Under the pieces are notes generated by a model. The model did no database searches, was not told the DNA's origin, and saw only the letters and a program-made list of their open reading frames with translations. The translations under genes and the position numbers were made by a program. This document shows positions 8,380-16,608 of a DNA stretch of 63,188 bases, in pieces (the first letter of the stretch is position 1; every line of letters starts with the position of its first letter). Source of the stretch: Novosphingobium sp. BW1 (GTDB lineage: Bacteria > Pseudomonadota > Alphaproteobacteria > Sphingomonadales > Sphingomonadaceae); the NCBI RefSeq assembly GCF_008107685.1, contig NZ_VIRF01000084.1:1-63188 (forward strand). Direction: 5' to 3'.

Positions 8380-10532
8380 CAGAAGCTGACGCCGAGCGTG
8401 CCGCGCCAGGTGCGCGGCGCATCGTAGAGCCCCTGCGCGAACTGGATGCTCTGCCAGTACTTGGCATTGGTGACGTTATCGAGGTTGAACCCGAGCGAGA
8501 TGTTGCGGGTCAGCTGGTAGCGCGCCATCAGGTCTACCACGGCGTATTCGTCCTGAACGGCTCCATCGTTGGTGATGCGGCTCTGGTAGCGGACCGAACC
8601 GCCCAGGCGCAGCGCTTCGAGCACGGGGGGATTGTAGACCGTGCTGAGGCGCACGGTGTGGCGCGGGATGAAGGTGCGCGCGTCGATCCCGTCCTTGTCC
8701 TCGATATCGACATAGGCATAGCCGCCGGTCAGCTGGAGGCCCGGCAGGAGTTCGCCCGAGACATCGAACTCGACCCCGCGCGAGGAATTGTCGACCTGGA
8801 TATAGGCGTTCTGGACCGAGTTCTCGACGAGCTCTCCGGTGGCCTCGGCCACGTTCTGCTGGTCGGTCTTGAAGACGGCGATGGCGGCGTTGAGGCGCCC
8901 GGCCAGCCATTCGCCCTTGATCCCGGCCTCGTAGGTCTTGCCCTCGAGGGGATCGAGGACCGACCCGTCGCGGCGCATGTTGATTTGCGGGTTGAAGATC
9001 GTCGCGTAGCTCGCATAGGCGCTGAGCGAGCCGGTGAGATCGACTGTCAGGCCAGCGAAGGGGAGGACGCGCGTCTTGGTGAAGTAGTTGGGTGTGCCGT
9101 AGGACTGGCCCTCGCGCTCGGTGCGCGTGACATTGCCGCCCAGGAGCAGGTGGACCGGATCGGCCAGCGAGAGGCGCAGCGTGCCGTACCCGCCGTAGGT
9201 CTTGGTCGTGTAGGCCGCTTGGAGGCTGTACGCACCAAAGTCAGGGCGCGCGAAGGCGCCGCCGAAGGCCTCTTCGGGGGTAAGGGGAAGGTTCGTTCGC
9301 GTGGGCGCATCGGCCTCGTCCTCGCGCAGGTGCGCCTCGCCATAGTTTGCGCCCAGAACCAGGTCGTGGCTGCGCCCGAACAGGGTGAAGTTGCCCGTCA
9401 GGTGCGCATCGAATGTGGTTTGGGTGTGACGGTCGATGTAGGCGCCCGGCCACGAGTAGAGGCCGTTGCCGTCATCGTCCTGCGCGCCATAGAGGTAGAA
9501 GAGTTCCGCCTCCATTGTGCGCACGCGGCGAAAGACAGAGACCTTGCCCTCCCATCCGTTGCCGAAGTCATGGGTGATGTCGCCGAACAGGTCGCGGCTG
9601 ATCGAATGCCAGCTGGACCAGGGCTGGGCCGTGGTGATCGAGCGGTCGTATTCGAGCATGTCGCCGTTGGCATCGAGGAAGGGCACGCCGCCCCAGGTAA
9701 CGCCGGCCGGATCGTTCTCCTGCCAGCCGTAGCCGACCGTGGCGACCGTGCTCGGCCCGAGGTCGGCTGAGAGCGTGCCGTAGAGCGTCAGGCGCGAATC
9801 GTGGTAGAAATCGAGATGGCTCTCGCCGTCCTCGTAGGCGCCCACAAAGCGCGCGCGCACGCCGCCATCCTCCGTCAGAGCCATGTTCACGTCGACATCG
9901 CCGCGCACGCGATCGAAGCGGGCGTAGGCGAGGCTGGCATGGCCGCCGGTTTCGCGGCGCGCTCGCTTGCGCACGTAATTGACTGCGGCCGACGGGTTGC
10001 CGGTTAGCGAGGTCAGGCCGCTCGAGCCGCGCACGACCTCGACGCGCTCGAAGGTGGCGGTGTCAATCGCGCCGATCTGGAGGCCGGAGGGCAGCGGCTG
10101 GCCCACGCCGTCGTACTGGAAGTTGATGATGTCGAAGCCGCGCGCGTTGTAATAGGTGCGCGTCGTCTCGGCGCGTTCCACATTCACGCCCGGGGTCATC
10201 AGCAAAACATCGTTGATCGTGTCAAGGTTGAAGTCCTCGATCTGCGCGCGCGAGATGACCGTGGTCGCCTGCGGTGTCTCGCGCAGCGAAAGATCGAGGC
10301 GAGTCGAGGTCGACTGGTCGTCCACCGTGTAGTCATCGGGGACGGCCCCAGTCACGATGATCCCGTCGGCAGGGGCGGCGTCGGCGTGCTCGGCCCGGGC
10401 GGTCGTCGCGCCGAGGGCGGCAAAGGTGGCGAGCGTGCCGAAGGCACAGCTGCGCAGAAGCGCAGACTGGCGGGAGCGACGCACTTCCTTCGCAGAATGC
10501 TTTATCAGGAGTGCCCCACACATCGCGGCCAT
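8379..10532 (-). CDS. TonB-dependent siderophore receptor
   Basis: I prefer the ATG at 10532 (MAAMCGALL, 717 residues). AAGGA lies 8 bases upstream, and the farther ATG at 10574 would put an iron-box-like sequence inside the gene. After a long basic n-region the signal peptide ends at TARA. The plug (about 60-185) has LRETPQATTVISRAQIEDF, DVLLMTPGV and VEVVRGSSGLTSLTGNPSAA, which are hallmarks of FhuE/FpvA-type hydroxamate or catecholate siderophore receptors. The barrel ends in LGVSF. It is the first gene of an operon with two inner-membrane proteins and imports a ferric siderophore, probably a xenosiderophore since no biosynthesis genes are nearby. Regulation by iron is likely. Confidence 0.92.
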   Translation of the reverse strand: MAAMCGALLIKHSAKEVRRSRQSALLRSCAFGTLATFAALGATTARAEHADAAPADGIIVTGAVPDDYTVDDQSTSTRLDLSLRETPQATTVISRAQIEDFNLDTINDVLLMTPGVNVERAETTRTYYNARGFDIINFQYDGVGQPLPSGLQIGAIDTATFERVEVVRGSSGLTSLTGNPSAAVNYVRKRARRETGGHASLAYARFDRVRGDVDVNMALTEDGGVRARFVGAYEDGESHLDFYHDSRLTLYGTLSADLGPSTVATVGYGWQENDPAGVTWGGVPFLDANGDMLEYDRSITTAQPWSSWHSISRDLFGDITHDFGNGWEGKVSVFRRVRTMEAELFYLYGAQDDDGNGLYSWPGAYIDRHTQTTFDAHLTGNFTLFGRSHDLVLGANYGEAHLREDEADAPTRTNLPLTPEEAFGGAFARPDFGAYSLQAAYTTKTYGGYGTLRLSLADPVHLLLGGNVTRTEREGQSYGTPNYFTKTRVLPFAGLTVDLTGSLSAYASYATIFNPQINMRRDGSVLDPLEGKTYEAGIKGEWLAGRLNAAIAVFKTDQQNVAEATGELVENSVQNAYIQVDNSSRGVEFDVSGELLPGLQLTGGYAYVDIEDKDGIDARTFIPRHTVRLSTVYNPPVLEALRLGGSVRYQSRITNDGAVQDEYAVVDLMARYQLTRNISLGFNLDNVTNAKYWQSIQFAQGLYDAPRTWRGTLGVSF

Positions 10533-10548
10533 TGCTTGAATCCTTATA

Positions 10549-10567
10549 TTGAGAATGCGTTGCATTA
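10549..10567 (-). promoter_or_regulatory. Possible Fur-type iron box
   Basis: Read on the minus strand the site is TAATGCAACGCATTCTCAA, immediately upstream of the chosen receptor start. The ATTCTCA half matches the conserved half of Fur boxes, while the other half (TGCAACG) is poor, with about 3 of 7 positions symmetric. Position and gene function support it. The sequence alone is marginal. Confidence 0.35.
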
Positions 10568-10741
10568 ACTGCATTGCCGCGAGTTAGCATGCACGGGTTC
10601 ACTGTCAAGCCATGCCGGACATCGCGGTTCGGGTTGCGCGCGCTCAGGCCTGGATGCACCCGTTCCGAAGATGGAGGGCAGGCCGCTGTCGGGGCCGGCG
10701 CATTACGGCGAGAGACCGTGGCCAAGGGGAGGCAAATGCGG

Positions 10742-11959
10742 TCAGGCTTCGGGTGAGGGGCGCTCGAACAGGGCAAGGATGTCGACGAACTCGGCGCGGA
10801 TCTGGTCGCAGATGTCGTAAGACGGGAACAGAGCGTGACGGCGGATCTGGCCAAGGCTGAAGTCCGAGAACAGTGCGTCCTCGGTCGCCGTGATCGTGCG
10901 GTGCGGGCCCACCAGCGATTGCAACAGGCCGCGGCCGGTGCGGCCGCGTAAGTAGCGCAATTGTCGTCCGAAATGGGACAGGGCCGGGTCGCGGGCGACT
11001 GCGAGGAACAGTTCATTGCGCGCTCTCTCGCGCGTCGCGCTGGAGATGCTGTCGGCAATCGCGTGGATCACGGCGTCGAGATCGGCAGAGGAGAACCTGC
11101 GTGGGTCGAGCTTGTCGACCGTCGCGCTGTAGGCGCCTTCGAAGGCGGCTCCCAGCAATTCCGACTTGGTCGGGAACTTGTGGGATACCGTGCCCAGCGT
11201 CAATTCGGCCCGGCGGGCCACGCGACGGTGGGTGAGGTGCGGGCTGCCCCCTTCGGCGAGGACCTGCTGCGCGGCGACAACAATGCGCCGGGCCGTCTCG
11301 TCACGCTCGGGAAGCGCGGGCATCGTCTCCAGTGCGAGCGCGTGGGTATGGTCACGCCATGGGGTCGGCGGTGGCGGAGTGCCCGCGAACCAACTGCCAA
11401 GTGTACGCGACAATTCGCCCAGCGCGGCCTGGTCAATGGCGCGGTGCCATCGCATCAGGTGAAACATGCTCTCGGTATCGAAGATGCGCTTGGTGATCAC
11501 GTGGCCGTGAACCACCTGAAAGTGGGCGCAGGCCTCGCGCCAGAACTCATACCAGAGTCGCTGCCAGGCCTGGGCCTCACCTTGAATGAGGTGTTCGGTA
11601 TCGGGGGCGGAATCGCACTCGCGCCAAGCAAAGGCGAGATGGCGCTGCCCTTCGCACCACGCGTCGATCACATGCGCGAAGAAGCTGCCGAACGCCACGG
11701 GGCTGGCGGGAAAATCGCCGATTGCCTCGAGCAGTGCGGCGCACCAGTTCTCAGCCTCGTGGCGCGCGCGCTGCTGCGCGTAGACCTGCAATTCGTCAAG
11801 CGAATCAAAATGATGATAGATCGAGGAGACCGGCACATCGGCAAGCGCGGCCAAGCGACGGGCCGTGATGCCCGAGGAGCCTTCAATCTGCCATTGGTTC
11901 AGGACAGCCTTGATCAGACGGTCCTGCGTGGGGTGGGGGGAAAGTGCCAGAGTTGCCAT
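10742..11959 (-). CDS. Tandem (double) TetR/AcrR transcription regulator
   Basis: This 405-residue protein is read from the ATG at 11959 (MATLALSPHPTQ). The in-frame TTG at 11992 would overlap an inverted repeat. It contains two complete TetR HTH units. The first, about residues 10-58, has GITARRLAALADVPVSSIYHHFDSLDEL. The second, about 225-275, has LTHRRVARRAELTLGTVSHKFPTKSEL. Each is followed by an all-alpha ligand/dimerisation region. Normal TetR proteins are about 200 residues with a single HTH, so this is a fused or duplicated regulator that could bind DNA as a covalent dimer. It lies 209 bp upstream of the siderophore receptor on the same strand and may control it or itself. The ligand is unknown. 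Confidence 0.85.
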   Translation of the reverse strand: MATLALSPHPTQDRLIKAVLNQWQIEGSSGITARRLAALADVPVSSIYHHFDSLDELQVYAQQRARHEAENWCAALLEAIGDFPASPVAFGSFFAHVIDAWCEGQRHLAFAWRECDSAPDTEHLIQGEAQAWQRLWYEFWREACAHFQVVHGHVITKRIFDTESMFHLMRWHRAIDQAALGELSRTLGSWFAGTPPPPTPWRDHTHALALETMPALPERDETARRIVVAAQQVLAEGGSPHLTHRRVARRAELTLGTVSHKFPTKSELLGAAFEGAYSATVDKLDPRRFSSADLDAVIHAIADSISSATRERARNELFLAVARDPALSHFGRQLRYLRGRTGRGLLQSLVGPHRTITATEDALFSDFSLGQIRRHALFPSYDICDQIRAEFVDILALFERPSPEA

Positions 11960-11973
11960 CGCGAAACATTTCC

Positions 11974-11991
11974 TGCCGAATTTGTACGGCA
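11974..11991. promoter_or_regulatory. Inverted repeat upstream of tetR gene, possible autoregulatory operator
   Basis: TGCCG-AATTTGTA-CGGCA is an inverted repeat with 5-bp perfect arms centred about 23 bp upstream of the regulator's ATG. TetR regulators usually repress from palindromes of about 16-20 bp at this position. The same arms with a 6-bp spacer recur at 1762-1777. The repeat is seen directly. The operator role is inferred. Confidence 0.35.
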
Positions 11992-12049
11992 ATTGGCAAG
12001 GGTTATTTGCAGATAGCCCTAACTGTTAACAAAAGCTTGTCAGGCGCTC

Positions 12050-12463
12050 TCAGACCGGCGTGTCCTCGGTGTTGCGCATCCAGTCGGCGAGTTTGGCCAT
12101 GGCGTTGCCGATGGCCACGCGGGCGGGCGCGTCGGTGATACATTCGTCGAGCGCGCCGTTCATGCACAGCATCCACTGGTCGCGCGCGGAATTGCCGATG
12201 GGCACCTTCATGTGCCGCATACGCATGCGTGGATGCCCCTTCTCGCTTGAATAGAGGGGCGGTCCTCCCAGCCATTCGGTAAGATAGTTCTGGAGCATGA
12301 GGGTCGTGTGGGCGAGATCGGCCGGGTGCAGCGCGCGCAAGGGCTGCGCTTCCTCCAGCGTGTCCATGCGTTCGTAGAAGCGCACGACCAGCCGGTCGAT
12401 GACCTCCTTGCCGCCGATACGGTCGATGATCGGCTGGTCCTGGCCTGCGGTCACCTCGCTCAT
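12050..12463 (-). CDS. Group II truncated hemoglobin
   Basis: The 137-residue protein has its ATG at 12463, overlapping the upstream heme-oxygenase gene's stop by 4 bp (ATGA). The 2-over-2 globin landmarks are present: FY at B9-B10 (VVRFYERM), a proximal-His segment RMRHMKVPIG, and the Trp at G8 (ARDQWMLCM) diagnostic of group II. This class binds O2, NO or sulfide, and can detoxify NO/peroxide or deliver O2 to partner enzymes. Overlap with an O2-dependent heme-degrading enzyme suggests either heme/O2 delivery or protection from released Fe and CO. That coupling is inference. Confidence 0.92.
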   Translation of the reverse strand: MSEVTAGQDQPIIDRIGGKEVIDRLVVRFYERMDTLEEAQPLRALHPADLAHTTLMLQNYLTEWLGGPPLYSSEKGHPRMRMRHMKVPIGNSARDQWMLCMNGALDECITDAPARVAIGNAMAKLADWMRNTEDTPV

Positions 12464-12789
12464 GCGCCTTCGCCCCCGGCGGATACGGACAGGAATGTCT
12501 CGAAGCCTTCGAAACGCGGCGGGCCCAGGTACTTGGGCTTGCTTTCGGAGGCTTGCGAATGCGCCTTGCGGAAGGCCTCGCTCTTCGTCCATGCCTCGAA
12601 ATCGGCGCGGCTGCGCCAAAGCGTGTGTGAGGCATAGAGCGTGTGATCGTCCGCCGCGTCGCCGCGCAGCATATGAAAGCCCTGGAATCCGGGCACTTCG
12701 TCGAGATAGGTCGTGCGGTTTGTCCAGAGCGCCTCGAAGGCGTCTTCCTCGCCCCGCAGCACCTGAAAACGGTTCATCGCGATGAACAT
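12460..12789 (-). CDS. IsdG/HmoA-type heme-degrading monooxygenase
   Basis: This 109-residue ABM-fold protein starts at the ATG at 12789, behind a near-perfect Shine-Dalgarno sequence (AAGGAGGT). It carries the IsdG catalytic set at the family's usual numbering: Asn6 (MFIAMNRF), Trp67 (FEAWTKS) and His77 (RKAHSQA). A typical ferredoxin-like dimer strand (PGFQGFHMLRG) is also present. The enzyme would ruffle and oxidatively open heme, releasing iron. Together with the downstream hemoglobin (4-bp overlap) and the nearby siderophore receptor it forms an iron/heme neighbourhood. The broader antibiotic-biosynthesis-monooxygenase family is the fallback assignment, but the intact N-W-H triad favours heme degradation. 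Confidence 0.88.
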   Translation of the reverse strand: MFIAMNRFQVLRGEEDAFEALWTNRTTYLDEVPGFQGFHMLRGDAADDHTLYASHTLWRSRADFEAWTKSEAFRKAHSQASESKPKYLGPPRFEGFETFLSVSAGGEGA

Positions 12790-12963
12790 GATCGTACCTC
12801 CTTGGCTGGGCTCGGGCCTTACCCGATGGCGCCCGCTCCCGAAAGGGGACGCGATGTCCTTCCCCAGGTCCTCCCCTGCGCGCGAGGCCGGTCGGTGTTC
12901 CCGGGCCGGTACATAGGCAATCTTGCGATGGCACCGGCGCGCAAAGGCGTCTATGGCGCGGCC

Positions 12964-14604
12964 ATGATCCGACTTTCCGACCTTGCCCTGCCGCTCGACC
13001 ATGCGAGCGGGGACCTCGAGGCAGCTGTCATCGCGCGCCTTGGCCTGGCTGCGAGCGAACTCCAGCGCCTCGCCATCGCGCGGCGCGGCAACGACGCGCG
13101 CCGCAAGAACGCCATCAAGCTCATCTACACCCTCGACCTGCAACTGGCCGACGAGGCCGCGATCCTCGAGCGCTTTGCCGACGACCCGCATGTGCGCAGG
13201 ACGCCCGACACCAGCTACAGGTTCGTAACCAGGGCCCCGACTGACTATTCGGGCCCCCGCCCGGTTGTGATCGGGGCGGGCCCATGCGGTCTGCTGGCAG
13301 GGCTCATACTCGCGCAGATGGGTTTCAAGCCGATCATCGTCGAGCGCGGCAAGGCCGTGCGCGAGCGCACCAAGGACACCTGGGGGCTGTGGCGCAAGTC
13401 CGTCCTCGATCCCGAAAGCAACGTCCAGTACGGCGAAGGCGGCGCGGGCACCTTCTCGGACGGCAAGCTCTATTCGCGCATCAAGGATTCGCGGCATCTG
13501 GGTCGCAAGGTGCTGACCGAGTTCGTGAAGGCGGGCGCGCCTGAGGACATCCTCACCGAGGCCCACCCCCATATCGGCACCTTCCGCCTCGTCACCATGG
13601 TGATGTCGATGCGCGAGACAATCGAGAAGCTGGGCGGCGAATACCGCTTCAGCACGCGGGTCGACGATTTCGAACTGGAGACACGAGAGGACGGTGTCCA
13701 GAAGGTTACCGGCCTGCATCTGTCCACGGGCGAGTTCCTGCCCGCCAGCCACGTGATCCTGGCGGTCGGCCACTCCGCGCGCGATACCTTCGAGGTGCTC
13801 CACAAGGCGGGCGTTCACGTCGAGGCCAAGCCCTTTGCGATCGGCGTGCGCATCGAGCATCCACAAGGCTGGATAGATACTGCGCGCTATGGGCCCAACG
13901 CGGGCAACAAGATCCTGGGCGCGGCGGCCTATGCGCTCTCGCACAAGTGCTCGAACGGGCGGACGGTCTACTCGTTCTGCATGTGTCCAGGGGGGCGCGT
14001 GGTGGCCGCGACCTCGGAAGAGGGGCGCGTGGTTACCAACGGTATGAGCCAGTACTCGCGCGCGGAGCTCAACGCCAATTCGGGCCTCGTCGTCGACATC
14101 AGCCCCGAGCGGGACTTTCCTGGCGACGTCCTGGCGGGCGTGGCGCTCCAGCGGCGCCTCGAAGAACTGGCGTTCAAGGCGGGGGGCTCGAACTACAAGG
14201 CGCCGGGCCAGAAGCTGGGCGACTTCCTCGACGGAAAGCCGTCGAGCGAATTTGGTGTTGTCACACCCAGCTACCAGCCGGGCGTCCACCTGACCGACCT
14301 TGCCGAGTGCCTTCCCGATTTTGTGATCGAGGCGATCCGCGAGGCGCTGCCTGTCTTCGGACGCCAGGTACCTGGCTACGACCATCGCGATGTCGTCCTG
14401 ACCGGGGTCGAGACTCGCACCTCCTCGCCCGTGCGCATTACGCGTGGCCGTGACTTCAACAGCCTCAACACCCGCGGGCTCTACCCGGCAGGTGAGGGCG
14501 CGGGCTATGCAGGCGGCATCCTCTCGGCCGCGGTCGATGGTATCCGTGTCGCCGAGGCGCTGGCGCTCGACCTTGTCGGGGCGGCGGAGACGGCCAGCTC
14601 GTGA
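12964..14604 (+). CDS. FAD-dependent oxidoreductase (COG2509-type)
   Basis: I take the ATG at 12964 (MIRLSDLALPLD, 546 residues). It gives the ferredoxin-like N-terminal domain usual in this family (about residues 1-90, with KNAIKLIYTLDL). A Rossmann FAD site follows (VVIGAGPCGLLAGLIL), then VERGKAVRERTKDTW, YGEGGAGTFSDGKLYSR and, at the end, YPAGEGAGYAGGILSAAVDG, which closes the FAD pocket. These proteins are conserved but biochemically undefined dehydrogenases. Its stop overlaps the start of the next flavoprotein by 4 bp (GTGA), so they form an operon. The divergent heme-oxygenase promoter shares the 174-bp upstream gap. Confidence 0.9.
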   Translation: MIRLSDLALPLDHASGDLEAAVIARLGLAASELQRLAIARRGNDARRKNAIKLIYTLDLQLADEAAILERFADDPHVRRTPDTSYRFVTRAPTDYSGPRPVVIGAGPCGLLAGLILAQMGFKPIIVERGKAVRERTKDTWGLWRKSVLDPESNVQYGEGGAGTFSDGKLYSRIKDSRHLGRKVLTEFVKAGAPEDILTEAHPHIGTFRLVTMVMSMRETIEKLGGEYRFSTRVDDFELETREDGVQKVTGLHLSTGEFLPASHVILAVGHSARDTFEVLHKAGVHVEAKPFAIGVRIEHPQGWIDTARYGPNAGNKILGAAAYALSHKCSNGRTVYSFCMCPGGRVVAATSEEGRVVTNGMSQYSRAELNANSGLVVDISPERDFPGDVLAGVALQRRLEELAFKAGGSNYKAPGQKLGDFLDGKPSSEFGVVTPSYQPGVHLTDLAECLPDFVIEAIREALPVFGRQVPGYDHRDVVLTGVETRTSSPVRITRGRDFNSLNTRGLYPAGEGAGYAGGILSAAVDGIRVAEALALDLVGAAETASS

Positions 14605-15776
14605 GCGATACCTATGATGCGATAATCCTGGGGGCTGGCGCGGCGGGTCTCTTCTGCGCGCGCGTGGCCGGCTTGCGCGGGCGGCGCGTGCTTGTGCTCG
14701 ACCATGCCGAGAAGCCGGGCAAGAAGATCCTGATCTCGGGTGGCGGGCGCTGCAACTTTACCAATATCGACACGCTTCCAGAGCGTTACCTCTCGAACAA
14801 CAGGCACTTTGCGAAATCGGCACTGAGCCGCTTCACTCCGCGCGATTTCCTCGATCTGGTCGACGCGCACGGGATTGCCTGGCACGAGAAAACGTTGGGC
14901 CAGCTGTTCTGCGATGGCAGCGCGAAGCAGATCGTCGAGATGTTGCTGGAGGAATGCGCCCAGGGCGATGTCACGGTTCACTGCGGTGATGCCGTTGCCA
15001 GCGTCGAGCGCGACGATGAGGGCTACACGGTGCGATATGGCGCGGCTCAGGCGAAGGCCCCTTCGCTGGTGATCGCGACGGGCGGCCCCTCGATTCCCAA
15101 GATGGGAGCGACGGGATTCGCTTATGATCTGGCGCGCCGGTTCGGCCTCAAGGTGGTCCAGCCGCGTCCCGCGCTGGTGCCGCTGACGCTTCCGGCCGAC
15201 GAGGCGCTCTTCCGCGAGCTTTCGGGCGTTGCGACCGAGGTCGTCGTGACGTGCGGCAAGACCGCCTTTCGCGAGGCCGCCCTGTTTACGCACCGGGGGC
15301 TTTCGGGGCCGGCTATCCTCCAGATTTCAACCTACTGGCAGCGCGGGGACACGGTCCACATCAACTTCATGCCGGGACAGGAGAGCGGTTGGCTCAAGGC
15401 CGCCAAGCGCGCACGGCCCAAGGTCGCCTTGCGCAAGGTGCTGGCCGAGGCGCTGCCCGACCGCCTGGCCCAGGCATTGGCCGAGCGGCTGGCGCTGACG
15501 GGCGATCTGGGGAATTTGTCGGACAAAATGCTGGACGGGGCCGAAGCTCAGCTGGCGCGCTGGCCCTTTGTGCCCGACGGATCGGAAGGCTTTGCCAAGG
15601 CGGAAGTGACCGTGGGCGGAATCGACACCGCCGGGCTTTCGTCCAAGACGATGGAGGCGCGCAAGGTGCCCGGGCTCTACGCCATCGGCGAGGCGGTCGA
15701 TGTCACCGGATGGCTGGGAGGCTACAACTTCCAGTGGGCCTGGGCGAGCGGCTTTGCTGCCGGTGAGGCGATCTGA
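14601..15776 (+). CDS. BaiN/HI0933-family flavoprotein
   Basis: The 391-residue protein uses a GTG start at 14601 overlapping the previous TGA. FAD-binding features are IILGAGAAGLFCARVAG, LISGGGRCNFTN (the HI0933 signature) and, near the end, GLYAIGEAVDVTGWLGGYNFQWAWASG. Length and motifs match the 'aminoacetone oxidase/BaiN' family, whose members include 3-dehydro-bile-acid reductases and many uncharacterised proteins, so no substrate is claimed. It is encoded directly after another FAD oxidoreductase. The pair may act together, but nothing in the sequence proves that. Confidence 0.9.
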   Translation: MSDTYDAIILGAGAAGLFCARVAGLRGRRVLVLDHAEKPGKKILISGGGRCNFTNIDTLPERYLSNNRHFAKSALSRFTPRDFLDLVDAHGIAWHEKTLGQLFCDGSAKQIVEMLLEECAQGDVTVHCGDAVASVERDDEGYTVRYGAAQAKAPSLVIATGGPSIPKMGATGFAYDLARRFGLKVVQPRPALVPLTLPADEALFRELSGVATEVVVTCGKTAFREAALFTHRGLSGPAILQISTYWQRGDTVHINFMPGQESGWLKAAKRARPKVALRKVLAEALPDRLAQALAERLALTGDLGNLSDKMLDGAEAQLARWPFVPDGSEGFAKAEVTVGGIDTAGLSSKTMEARKVPGLYAIGEAVDVTGWLGGYNFQWAWASGFAAGEAI

Positions 15777-15782
15777 GCCGGT

Positions 15783-16502
15783 TCAGCGTGTGTAGAGCGC
15801 CGGAAATTCACGTTTGAGCCTGGCTACCTTGGGCTTGTCCCAGCGCACGATATAGGCGTTGCGCGGGTTCTTGCGGGCAAAATCCTGATGCACGTCCTCG
15901 GCCTTGTAGAAGGCCCCCTGTTCCAGCTTCGTGGCGATCTTGCGCCCGAACGTGCCCGCGCTGTCGAGCTGGGCGATGTAGCTGCGCGCCATCTGCCGCT
16001 GGAGCGGGGTCTGGGGAAAGATCGCCGAGCGATAACTGCTCCCGACATCAGGTGTCTGGCGGTTGAGCTGCGTAGGGTCATGAGCGACGGCAAAGAATAC
16101 GTGGAGCAGCTGGCCATATCGAACCTCCTCGGGATCGTAGACGATGCGCACGGCTTCGGCATGACCGGTCCTCTCGCTGGCGACGCGCCGGTAATTTGCA
16201 TCCGCGCGGGTGCCCCCCGCATAGCCCGAGGTGACCGTGCGCACGCCTTTTACATGTTCGAACACGGCTTCCACGCCCCAGAAGCAGCCGCCGGCAAAGA
16301 CCGCCGTCTGGAGGCCACTGGGGACCGGGCCTGCCTCACGCGGTGGGGGCGGCAGGTCCTGCGCGGTGGCGCTTGAGCGAAAGGTGAAAACGGCCGCTCC
16401 TGCAAGTGCGAGTAGGCAGGTCGCGGGCAGTGCGAGCGAGAGCGCATAGGGGCGGGCCTCGCGGGAAGGCTCTCGTTCCGGCGGTCTCGGCGATGGTGTC
16501 AC
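15783..16502 (-). CDS. msrA: Peptide-methionine (S)-S-oxide reductase, membrane-anchored
   Basis: I choose the GTG at 16502 (VTPSPRPPERE, 239 residues), with GGAGAG a few bases upstream. Longer readings lack a Shine-Dalgarno sequence. A basic N-terminus and one hydrophobic segment (ALSLALPATCLLALAGAAVF) direct it to the membrane, with the catalytic domain facing the periplasm. The MsrA active-site motif GGCFWG is present, followed by SGYAGG, GHAEAVRIVYDP and EDVHQDFARKNP. The domain contains no other Cys, so the usual C-terminal resolving cysteines are missing (family HQxYL..NP..YC reads NPRNAYI here). It reduces the S-epimer of methionine sulfoxide and would need an external thiol to recycle. 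Confidence 0.9.
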   Translation of the reverse strand: MTPSPRPPEREPSREARPYALSLALPATCLLALAGAAVFTFRSSATAQDLPPPPREAGPVPSGLQTAVFAGGCFWGVEAVFEHVKGVRTVTSGYAGGTRADANYRRVASERTGHAEAVRIVYDPEEVRYGQLLHVFFAVAHDPTQLNRQTPDVGSSYRSAIFPQTPLQRQMARSYIAQLDSAGTFGRKIATKLEQGAFYKAEDVHQDFARKNPRNAYIVRWDKPKVARLKREFPALYTR

Positions 16503-16608
16503 GTCCACTCTCCCGCTTGCGGCCGCGTGCAGCGGCTGTGGGGAGGGAACGTGGAAATGGCCCGGTGCGTTCCCGAAGAGGCGTGCCGACAGGCGTTTCA
16601 GCGCCGGA

